Assembly: GCF_035083965.1 (NCBI RefSeq)
Contig: NC_089736.1
Coordinates: 6,761,501-6,825,500 of the forward strand
Direction: 5' to 3'
DNA: 64,000 nt
Origin: Branchiostoma lanceolatum
Lineage: Eukaryota > Chordata > Leptocardii > Amphioxiformes > Branchiostomatidae
Below, piece after piece: positions 1 to 12,500 of the stretch (position 1 is its first letter; each line of letters starts with the position of its first letter). Below the pieces are notes generated by a model. The model made no database searches, had not been told where the DNA came from, and saw nothing but the letters and a program-made list of their open reading frames with translations. The position numbers and the translations under genes are program-made.

Positions 1-297
1 TTGGTGTTTGTGTTTAAGTGTGTTGAGCCTACTAATCTGGTTACCTCCATGTATCTACTTGTCTCTCTTAATTCTTCTGAAAGTCAAAGTCAGACGGCAT
101 TAAATGAACCATTCTCTACTGTGGTTACCGTAAAGCTTACAAAAAGTACAAAACGAAATGCCACGAGCTACATGTAGGTACCACAACCCTATCATTTGGC
201 ATGTGTTAACTGGACTTCACTGCATTAGCACCGGTAGTACAGGAAACAAACTACAGTACAAGGAAGTGTTGCGCTGTCTGTCACAAACTATGCTGTT

Positions 298-583
298 TTA
301 AGAGTTAGGGCGTGGAGGCAGCTGGCGCGGCGGCTGTTCGCGTGATGGCTGCCGGCGGGGTGGCTGCTGTCTGGGATCTGCGATGATGACGCCAGGCCTG
401 GCTCCTCTCACGGGACCAACGGTCGCGATCTTGGCGCGGACGTTGTCGGTGATCATCATACAGACACGGCAACGTCCAACCATCTTCTCCATCTCCGTCA
501 CGGGCTGTTGGTTACGAACCATTTCCCTCACGCGACCGTCCCTCGGCTCATAGGCCTGCTGGTTCCTTAGTGGGTCGTAATCA
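298..583 (-). CDS. Collagen exon 25: end of NC1 plus Pro/Arg-rich tail
   Basis: Terminal coding exon, acceptor at 584-585, stop TAA at 298-300. It encodes the last two NC1 cysteines in GRCRVCM, matching the SRCQVCM end of type IV collagens. The protein then continues for about 50 residues, ending in a stretch rich in Pro, Arg and Gln ([20 protein letters not shown]). Usual COL4 chains stop within a few residues of the last Cys. The segment between the previous exon and the CRVC motif is also unlike vertebrate COL4 and has no Lys where the crosslinking Lys211 should fall. Confidence 0.88.
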
Positions 584-3500
584 CTTAAGCAAAAGAAAAA
601 AGTAAGTGTTACAATGTAAGAAGCAACATCTGGAACCATATTAACATTTTTCACACAGCAACTTGTCTTTAGATACAGCAAAAATGCGAATTCACTGACA
701 GAATGTTTAGTATTATGTCAGAGTTTGATTTTGACGTTATATTCTTCTCTCTCATATTCATTACATCATCTATGGTCACATATGCATCTATCCCCTTGGG
801 CAATGAATATGCAATAAAGATTATTATAATTAGTATCAAATCAACTTTCATTGCTCTGAATGAATACTCTGTATGTGGTACTGTCAGGTTTGAATTGAAT
901 TCTTGCTATTTGGTTGTCTTGGTTAATACATTCTATGCATTGTGGAACACAAAAAGCCAGAAATAATTATTGCAAAACATGTTGAGCAAGTATCTGAATC
1001 TGAATTGGTCCAAGCTGGTATAACTGCCCTTTAACACACTAACTTTGTATGTAGCAGTCAGCTATATAACACTGAACAATATGGCACACCTAAACCATTC
1101 ATCATAAGATAACTGCTGTTTTAAACTATCTAATGAAAAGGCCCATACCATATTTGATGACAACATTTTTCTTCCTGCAATAGCTCAAGTGAAAACAAGT
1201 TTTTAACCTTTAGCACTCTGAAGTAGCCGTTTGGCACCCAATTCCCTATTGGTTACAGAGTTAGGCAGCAGGAAGCAGGAAATACACATAATAATCAGAA
1301 GATACCTGGGAACAGACGCCAGCCAGAAGCTGAACTTGTTGGCGAAGAATCCGCAGGTGCCCCGTGCTCCGTGACACTCGATGAAGGGGGCGGGGCGGAA
1401 CCTCTCCAGACAGCTGCCCGGGCTGGAGAAGATCTGACCGCTCCCCTCCCCGGCAGCCGTGTGCTGGGGGAAGAAAACGAAACATTGTGAAAACTGATAC
1501 GTACAAAGATGTTTGAACATCTAATATGAGAAATGCTTTTCAATTCACTTTACCCCACCATGAAAGTAAACGTAAAAAACATTTGTATGGACTAACGATT
1601 CCTGTGGACACACTCCTATACAATTCCTAGAATTCTTGCAGACTGCACAAAGTGCAATACCATTAGGTTCACCCCTAAGGCATTGCCAAAAAGGAAATGA
1701 AGACATAACAAGAGTCCGTAGGACACAATTCTCCGTGAAGTATTTATAGTATGTACAAGTATTGACCCACACAAATTGCATCTCTGCACAGTCCAAGTAG
1801 TGTTTTAGACCAAGTAAAGAAAAAGTGTTTGTTTATCTTTTTCTTTCAATACAGGAGTGGTCAACCTGCTGAAAAGTATGTTTTTACAGCATGGCACAGA
1901 TGGGATCTAGAAATTCCGGGAAAAGTCACAAAGTTAGATCTAGATGGCCCCTTTTCAATTATCAACGAACCATTCAGCCTTACAACCAAGATGTATCAGA
2001 AATCACAAATATGCAGTAAATCCTCTTTCCACAATTCATTGCAGGCCGGCCTGATCTATAGCTATCAAGCTATTTGCAATAAAAAAGGCTAATTTATATT
2101 ATCGTAACATTTCACGAAGGTCAAAGGTCACCGGATCTAACCACCCGGAAGTGACACTGGCGCGCGCACTTTTCTGAGAGATATTTCTCAACAATCTTTC
2201 ATCCCCTGCGTAAACTTTTTACATTGTCACAGCCTCCGTAAGCCACACACTTACTACAAGTGTGGTAAGTTTGAAGGTCCAGAGATTTGCAATTTTCACA
2301 CTGTGCGTAAAAGTGCATCGTCCGTCCCGTGCGCACATACTGTATGCGAGTTGCGAGTGGACACGGCATACTTAATACACAGACTGGAGGTCACTCTGCA
2401 CATGTTCGCAGCTAAAACTCACAATTCCCGTTGCCGCATTGGTATGTAACTTGGTATATCGTTTGCTAGGTTTCGTGTGGTGATGCACGTTGTCTATTTT
2501 ACAATGTAACAGTGACTATACGATCACAGCAAGTAAGGAAGATTTATACCCCGTATCTGCCTGAAGTATTCCAGTCATGCATAACGGATTATAACATGGT
2601 CCCTATGGCAGGGCAGTGGGACATAGCATTAACTAGAGTTCCACGAACACTTTATCTTCGCCAAATAATCAAGGCTTATTATGGAGAGTGATTAATGTTT
2701 ACATGCTTATCACCCGCTGCAAATTTGATCATGCACCATACCATTTGGTAGTTATGCTGGGGGGGGGGGGGGAGAATGAGTCCAGTCTAGATAGTGTTAA
2801 AAATCATTTTGTGGTACAGGACTAGTATATGTGTAGAGTGTGCTGATATATGTAACAAGTTTAATGAACTTTCAGATGCTACAAGTATCGAATTCCTGCC
2901 ATTGATCACTATGGAATTATGGTGTTCCCTCATCAATTATGCATATTGGCTCCCATATGCATAATTACCATCTATCTAAATCAAATTATAACTTAAGCTA
3001 TTAACAAACCAAAAATCATGATGATCCATTGACCCCTTCTTGAGTTATTACCAAATGAAGGGCGCACAGCTGGCACACAGCTGGGTGACCTAAATCCCAA
3101 GCCAGGCAATCCTCCAAGTGTCCCTGAATTGAGGTCGAGTAACAGCTTTCAATGGGATTATACATTACTCTCCTTAATTATGTAAATGAAGTCCCAATTT
3201 GCATACTATACATTTCATTATGTTAATCATCACCTAAGGTACCTGCGTACCAAAAGCAATAAAGATACACCAAACCCTGCATGAGTTATCCTCCTCCAAA
3301 GTTTCATACATAAAGGCCCACTGCAGCTCAAAACAAGTTGTCAAGAGGCCCAAACTTACACCACTTGTTCCCTGCCCCAAGACCCATCCACTATAAAAAA
3401 ATCATGAACCTGGCGCCTCCAGAAAATTTCACCCCAGACTTTGAAGCTCCGCTGCAATACTTTAGATACCCGCTAGAAGGCCCATTATCGAACTTGACCT

Positions 3501-6500
3501 TCCTTTCTGTAAACTTCTCCCACCCACTAAGTATCATGCAGAACCATCGACAGCTTCTCGAGTTATGTTGGCGACATACAAATACACATACACGCAAAGG
3601 CCTCTGCAGTACCAACGGAAAATGCCAGGGGAACCATTTTTGAACTTGACCTCCGTTTCTACAACATCTACACACCTGCAAAAAATCATGAAGATCCATC
3701 AACGTTTCCGTCACTTTTTTTTGCCTACATACAAACACAAAAAATTCAAAGTCCGCTGCAGTACTGTTGAAAAACGCGAGGTGAACCATTTTCGAACTTG
3801 ACCTTCCTTTGCACAACCACTACACACCTACCAAAAATCATAAATATTCATTGAAGTTTTCTTGAGTTATGCTCCTGACATACATACAGACCCACCCAAC
3901 AGATTTTTCAACCGAAAACATAATCTTCCCGAGTACTAGTACTCGGCGAAGATAATTATAGGGGTGCAATTACGATATTGGATTGACGTTTAAAGTAGTT
4001 ATGGTGTAACAAAGCTATTGTGCATCACCACGCCGAACCAGGCAAACGATATGCCAAGTTACACACCAATGCCACAACGGGTTTGGGAGTTATAGCTGCG
4101 ACCGCGCAAACAAAAGCATTTCCAATACTCCCAGAAGGAGGTCATCCTCCTTCCCGGAGTAATAAGACTTACCATGAAGAAGCTGAAACCTTCCCACAGA
4201 CTCTGCCAGCTGTGTTCCCTGGTCGGGAGGGGACAGTCGGGAATGTTGGAGCCCTGGCTGTGGAACGCCATGACGGTGGACGGGACCTCACACACGACAC
4301 AACGGGAGATGAAGCGGAGGACATCGTTTCCTCGCACCGGACTCGGGGGGACTTCCTGTTCGGTGGAGACTGTGGATAACCAGTAGGTCTTGTCGTCACG
4401 GGTGGCGTAGTGGCAGTGGAAGTTGATGTCACAGAACATGAACGGCATGGGAGCGAAACGCTGTACACAGGAGCCAGCAGTACCTGGTAAGAAAATGTTG
4501 TTAAAGGTTGCAAATATAATGGCTGAGACTTTTTGACTGGTTTTGATTTAAGTACATCTACAACATTAGTAACGACCCCAAGCCAGACTTCCAATTCTCC
4601 AAGTATCCTATTACACCACTTACCTGCCACTTTCACACAAACCTGCCACACTGCAAAATTCACATCACTGCGGACACAACAGCAGATACATACCAAGACA
4701 AACAAACAAATCGAAAACAATAACCCTTTTTTCAGAGGTAAAAACTCAGCTGTGGCTCTAAAACTCAATGTATTGTTGTCCAATGGCAGAAAGAAAAAAA
4801 AGTGTTAGCTATGAAGCTACAAGCATTCTCACCCAGGTCCTGTCCATGAGCTCTCTCGTTTCCTTCTCCGTGAAGCAGACTGTACCCTTCCCACATCTTT
4901 GTCATTCCCGGCAGACACTGCGGCACCATAGTGGTCTGGCTGTGCCGCGTCATCAGATCAAACGTTCTGGTACCACCCTGACCTAGGGAATGTGAAAGAA
5001 AAATACTAGTATATGGAAAATATTTGTGATACCGGATTGTGTTCAGCACCAAGGACAGGTAAATGCCAAATGAAATATATAGAAACTTTGTGACACCTGA
5101 TTGTGTTCAGCACCAAGGACAGGTGCATGTAAGCACCAAAGGAAATATGTAGGAAATTTGAGACACCAAAATGTATTCAGCACCGAGGACAGGCATGAAC
5201 ACTATTTTGAAATTTTGTGATACTGAATTGTGTTCAAAGGACAGGTGTGAATGCCAAATGAAAGAGTTTTAAGATTTGTGACATCGGATTGTGTTCAGCA
5301 CCAGAGACAGATGTGAGCACGACAGGAAAGATTTTGAAAATTTGCGACATTGACTGTGTTCAGCACCAAGGTCAGGTATGAATGCCACAGGAAAGATGTA
5401 GAAAATTTGTGACACAGGATTGCGTTCAAAACCAAGGACAGGTGTCAATGCGAAAGAAAAGATACAGAAAATTTGTGACACCCGATTGCGTTCAGCACCA
5501 AGGACAGGTGTTGAAGTCACGATATGCATAAACAGACAAGTCACATGTTTAAGTCTGATTAGTTTGATTACCTTGTATTCCTGCGGGGCCTGGTGGGCCT
5601 GTATCACCTTGTGCACCTGAAATATGACAGGGACAAGTCTTTGTGAGAATATGGCAAGACTTAACCTTCCGACTGCTAACTTAAAGCCATTTTGGTTTGG
5701 TACCAATTCTGTTGTTGTAGATTAACTGCAGAAGCAGAATACCCAATAAGTTAGAGCTTAGTGTCAGTAGTTAGACTAGAGTAGTCACACATTATATTGT
5801 TCATCATTGTCATTGTACATTGCAATTTATAAGGCCACATAACTAGAATATTGGCAACATATGACTACTAGACGTCCCTTCTTTACACTACTCATTATTT
5901 TGGGAGGGAATCTTTTTTCACAAATTATCCTTGACTGAACTCACTTATATAACTACTTGAATATAGTTGCATAGCCCAAATCAACAACACCTACCAGGAA
6001 GACCGGGTCCTCCGGGGAGTCCAATGCCTGATTCTCCTTTTGGACCTGCAATAAAACAATAGAACAACCATATGTATCAAATTCCTAATTGTAACCAAAA
6101 GCATGCTATTGCAAAATTAGATTACAGCTGAGAATATCTGCTTCATACAAGTTTCTTTGATTGATGCAACTATTCCTATCAAGAACACATAAAGTTGGTC
6201 TCTGTCTCTTAATCTTATTTTTTAACAAGATAACTGCTGTAACAAAGTGTCATCCCATCTTAGATGTGTACCTTCATTTCTAACATGAACCCTAGGCTAT
6301 GCGGTTCAAGTAACGTTTTCTGGTAGGAAAACTCCACTCGAGCAGCCCAAAGCTCCCCTACCCCAGCCCCGTGTTGACTTCGTCAACTACTGTATAAAGC
6401 CAGCCAAAGGGAAGGTAAGGTAAGTGATCTTGATCTAGCTATTCTGCCACTGGTCCTGACAGAGAAGACAGATGCTATGTACAGTATTTACAGGTTCATT

Positions 6501-9500
6501 GTACCAGAGCTCTTTTCGACAAGCACGATGAATAGAGGACCACAGTTTAACATCCTATCCTAAGGACTACGACCCTTTCCGGTAGTGTGCATGTCGGGTG
6601 AGCAACACAGCCGGGATCGAACTCACGGCTTCTAGTTCCAGAGGCAGGGCCGCTGACCACTGGACTATGCATGCTACTCTAACATGCTAAAGAGTTAGAG
6701 GATGACAAAATGTTCACCTGGATTTCCTGGAGCACCTGGGAAACCTGGAGGACCTGATGAAGTAATTGGAAGGCAACAATTAGTAATCAAGTTATTTACT
6801 TAAAATTCAGTGACTGGTGTAATAGACCAATGTAGCCAACAAATAAACCCATGGGCTATTACTGTAAATGCAGAAATGTTTGTGGTGGTTTTATGTTTGC
6901 GTTTTTTGCGGTGAACTGTTTACCACGAACTTCAAACCACTGCAAAACACCATTCCATTGTGTGACTGTAGCTACTATTGTTTCAAACGCGAACTAAAAA
7001 CCACCGCAAACAATTCATTTTCTCCCTACCCCGAAATCAAATCCCCGCGAACATGCATTTACAGTACTCTGTGACATAATCTACCAGTGTAAAAAGCTAT
7101 GTATAATGTAATTCTAAAGTTATAGCATTTGAAGGAACAACAGAGCTATAGATATTTGTACTTAATAACAGCATCCGTGAATAGTTTCATCAGGTTTTTA
7201 CATTATGTAAATCACTGAATAAAAAGACACACTTTGTACACAACCAAGTGATTTATTCAACCGACATTTCGGTGACCATTTGTCACCTTCCTCAGGGCAA
7301 TTCTTACTGGTTCACATTGACGACATATTGATAATAGTATGCTATTGATGCAAGATGATGACAGCTATGTTTGAATCATTACATCATAAAAAATCTTGAT
7401 TATTACCTGACACACCCCTCTCTCCAGGTGGGCCTGGCTGACCAAAACCTGGTGGTCCTATGGGTCCTGGAGAGATAGAAAAAAAGTTGGAGAAATATGT
7501 CACACACAAATGTTGGTCAATCAAGCCAAATTTGTTGATCACTGGAAGGCTGCTGAATTCAAAAGTCGTCCGAGACTCAAGCACATTTTTACCGGAAAAT
7601 CTACCCCGTTCCCCGGCTTGGGGACATTTGGACATCTGCTGATCTCTAAAAATTGTGCTATGATTGAGAGAACACCGGGCGTACTACTGCTAAAAATGTC
7701 GTTTTGATTCGAAGACTTTGCCTGTTGCGTGACAGGGGCATTAATTTTCAATACCCAACATGCCTATGTGTAGTTTAAAGTAAAATGGATGAATTCCTCA
7801 AGCTAACCAACATCTTTCAAACCACGGTCGTCTCTCAGTAAGACATTTGGAGCCACACAATTCATGTTTAGAACTTTTATTCAGCCTGTCACCCAACATA
7901 CCAATGTGTAATTCTAACAGAACGTCTTATGATAAGTGTATGCTAGGTAAAACACATTTTGAGAATGTACATGTATGTCTAATTGTATGCCAAAAACACT
8001 GTACAAATGTGTAATACAGATTACTTTCACGGTGATTCAGCCTAGGTACTTTTATTCTGTGCTTACCTGGGGGTCCAGTTGACCCAACCTCTCCCTTTGG
8101 GCCACTTCTGCCTGTAAATAATGGGAGATAATAGTTTGGTTAGCAACAAGGACAAATCCTAACATAGACAAGCATTCCTTTGTCTGTATACAGTTTGCGT
8201 GTCTACATTATAACATGTATTTGAATTAACAATACATCAGAGATGGCAGACTTCACCCACATGCCACACACCATGCATACAAACACATGCACAAAGACAA
8301 GTGCGCTTGTCCTTGGTGCTGAACATGCATACACACACACCACTCACACATACGTGGACAAGTGTGCCTGTCCTTGGTGCTTGACATATAGACACATGCC
8401 ATCAAACACACACACACACGCACATATATACATACATACATACACAATCATGCCTTGGTGCTGAACACACAGACACAAAACAAACATACACAAATATACA
8501 CACACACATACACACACACACACACACAGACAAGCCAAAAATTACATTCTTACCAGGTGGTCCAGGGGCTCCTGAGTTCCCAGGAGGTCCAGGTGGGCCA
8601 CTTACACCTGAGGCATCACCTGGTGCACCTGTATTGTACAAAACATAGGGAAGTCTCAGCCACTACTTTTTTTTCACATAACATGTGATACTGTAGATCA
8701 CTTTAATATAGCGGCAAGAAAATATAGCGGCTTGGGGGAATGGAGTAGGTCACGGCACTTAATTTTAACGGTTGGAACAAACATTACTGTCTCTAATTAT
8801 ATTAGTGATCAAATTTTAGCGATGATGAAATTTTAGCTGTCGACTAGTGACCGCTAAATCAGCTAAAGTTAAGTTACAAGTTAACAAATCAAGAATTACA
8901 GTATACAATAGTGGGTGCCATTCCATTTTTGCAAGTGCACACAATGAGTATAATATCACAATAATTACTGTACAAGTGTACATGTACTTAGTTATTGCCT
9001 TAGATTGTAAACAGAGTAATGTGATAGTAAGCAAAACAGTAATTATTTTTCCCATACTATGATGAAATATTAGTAATTATACCTTTTGGTCCAGGGAATC
9101 CCATCACTCCTCTCTCCCCTCCAGCTCCTACATAACAAGATCAAAATCCATCATTATGATAGCTCCAAAAAAAATGAGGATCATCCGGTTGTTTTAGGCA
9201 GCAGCATTTGTGTGTGTGTGTGTGTGTGTCTGTCTGTCTGTGTCTCAACACGATAACTCAAGAATGCCTGGGTGAATTGTCTTGATATTTGGTATGCAGA
9301 TAGGTCTTGATGAGACCTAAAAATTATTAGATGTTGGACCCCTAAAGGCTTTCTAGTAAAATTTTATTTCAACCTACACAATAGGAAGAGAAAGAAATGT
9401 ACATTTAACAAGTGATACAACAACAAGTGCTGAGAACATAGACTCAGGATCTATGTAAGTTGTGTGTTGGAGCCATTCTCCACATTCTTTTGTGAGCTAT

Positions 9501-12500
9501 AATGAACAAGTCCTTTTTAAGGTCATTTTCTGTGCTGTCTGTAACACAGGTATATAGTTATACACAGGTTAATATCATGTGAGAGGGAAAAAACATCTAT
9601 TCATACCTGGGGGGCCTGGTAAGCCTGGGTCTCCTCTGGTGCCTATGTAAAAAAAATATGCGAAATTCAAATTTTTCATAAGAAAGTCTGAACCATGCAC
9701 CTTTTGTGAGATCAATGTAACGTTATCTGACTACATGTAGTTGCCATTTTATGTTTGTCAGAAGCACCATGTGCACATGTGTACCTGTCCTTGGTGCTGA
9801 ACATATGTTCAGCTTGCATCCTAGAAATAAGTTTGTCAAAGTGCTGCTTTTATACATAGATTTCTAACAACACTATAATAGAACATCAAAGTGAAAAGAT
9901 TACTCACCCTTTGTTCCAGGGCCCCCTGGCAGCCCATTCACACCTTTGTAAGAAAAAAGACAGTTAACAATGTTTAAAACTTCATGCAGAAAACATACTT
10001 ATATATGTAGATTCAACTAGATTCTTATATAGTCTTAATTCAAATTAACAATGATATCATTCTATTGGTTTATCTTTATCTGTGTAATGATATGTGGAGA
10101 AAGTATGAACATATATAGCGTTGCATATCTGCAGAGGTATAATCTTGATCAATCCTTCCTCCCTCTTAACTAGTCTACAGCATGCTGAGATGATAATATT
10201 CCTATGCAGCATACAAAGTAAGCATTATGCCAATAATAGAACCATCATGATGATGTCACTTTTCTTAGTATACATGTACATACCTGGAGGTCCCTGTCTT
10301 CCAGGGTTTCCTGGTGGACCTGCAACAGTAATCATCATTATATTAAGAAAATGCACTTAATAATTACATATTAAACCTCAGTTAATGACCCGCCCCAAGG
10401 TGTATATGGTGTCATAACGCCTGGCCATGTGCTATAACCACCGAATAAAACCACCGAGTGAGCAAAGCGAACGAGGTGGTTTTATGAGGTGGTTATAGCA
10501 CATGACCAGGCGTTATGACACCATATACACCGAGGAAAAGGCGGGTCATTAACGTTATTATCATATAGCTTATCCAAACTGACGCATATCAAGAGTAGAT
10601 AATTTCTGTTTGACGCATAGATCCCTTATACTATTAAGGATGCATGTCAGAATTCACATTTGTCCTTTTTTAACAGAAGATGATGACGAATATGTACAAC
10701 TGTTGCCTGATTTATTTATTTCAACCACACAGGATAGGAGGGTGGGTTTCAGGTCAGTCAGAAAATGTTATCATTGAAGAATCTCCCTGCAACATGACCT
10801 CAGGTAACCTGAATAGAACACAGAGGTTCTTTGGCCAGCAGGAAATGGAATGCGCGGAACCTTAGATAGAACGTGGTTTCTTTGGCCAACAGCAAATGGA
10901 ACACGCGGAACATTTTTGGGAATTTTAAATTTGTTTTCCCTTTTTCATGTATTCTAAGGAAATTTTTAGGAATTCTAAGACAATAAAGATTTTTTAAACA
11001 AGGTTAAGAAAAAGATTCATCAAATAGATACCCCCTCTACAAAATGCAATGGTTATAAAGATTTTTTAAACAAGGTTAGGAAAAAGATTCATCAAAAAGA
11101 TACCCCCTCTACAAAATGGAACGGTTGTGTTCTGACATGACGTCATAAGTGGTGTGTTATGGCGTGATAACAGACCACTTATTGTGGGCAATGGAGGCTT
11201 CTGATTGGTCAACGCCATCTACCTATGTGATAATTAATTAACATATCTAATCAGAGTTTTGGTATAAAACCTGGTTTCCCAGTCCTATCTTTAGTCACTG
11301 ACGAAAGACAGCGGATGCTGTCTGAAACGTCTGTTTCAAAATCTTATCCAGTTGCTTGAGTAACTATTTTTGCCGTATCTTACTACCTGGATGTCTAACC
11401 TTCATCAATGCACTTAATAATTAGCACACACTTTTAAAGCACATATTCTATTTCAAAAGGTTAACGTTATATGCTCATAATATCTTTATGACAATACAAA
11501 GCACTTTAGATAAAGTTTAGTGGAAGCAGCTGTTGCTACTTCAAAGTGATTGGTTCAGTATGATCAAAGGATTAAACTATGGGCCAAGTAAAAAGGTCAC
11601 CTGTCAAGTAGCATGGATCGTAGCTTAATGACTGCATGATCTACAACTCTGTCATTGAGGAAAGTATTTTACAATGGCCACAGCAAACAGGAAAGTTCAT
11701 AATGAAACAAGCCACTCACAGGATAGGAGAACTTCACTTGATGTCAATAGAAATACATTTGGGTTGCACTTTTGTGGTTCTCAATCAACAATTATTATAT
11801 TAGTCAAGATAGTCAAAGTTTACTGCACAACAGTTGTATCAGACTCAATGTATGGCAAATAACGTGGATTATTAACAACTACAAACTATCTACACTAGTA
11901 TATTCATCTAACATCATCACTCAATGTACATGATACGGAATACAGTCAAACCTGGTTGGGCAACCACCTGGCACAAGCAACCACCTCCAGTCACAAGCCA
12001 CATTAAAACAGTCCCGTCCATTTCTACATAGTTAACCCCACCCTGTCCTCAGCAACCACCTGTCTCAGCGACCAGCCTCTCTCAGTCCCTTGAGTGGTTA
12101 CTGAATCCAGGCTTGACTGTTCTTCATTTCACATTGTTATGAAACGGTTTCTCTTTTGCATAGCCTTATATATATATTGGCCTAGGTCGACATACAGAGT
12201 TGGAATGATTGAATGATAATTACCGTCCAGTCCAGGGTTGCCCGGCAGTCCAGGCTCTCCCTTGCTGCCGAACCCAGACGACCCCGGCGCCCCCGGCTGT
12301 CCACGCTGTCCAGGTGGACCGGGGAGTCCGGGCGGTCCAGATGGACCCGACGGTCCCTCCGCTGATAGAACACAACAAAGACAACTTTAGATCCCCTATC
12401 TTAGCTTTCATCATAATGATCACTAATGGAGGGAAGATATAGATTAATCTTTACTAGCTTGAAAGTTCATGTGTGTTGGTGGATTAGACATTCTGAATTA

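Noticed and set aside
4020-4379. Plus-strand frames over the NC1 exon
   Set aside because: Shadow of the conserved minus-strand NC1 exon.
6590-6672. Possible tRNA gene
   Set aside because: A and B box-like words are present but the acceptor stem does not close and a SINE body follows.
8243-8688. His/Thr- or Cys/Val-rich frames in both directions
   Set aside because: CA microsatellite translation; only 8554-8628 on the minus strand is a real collagen exon.
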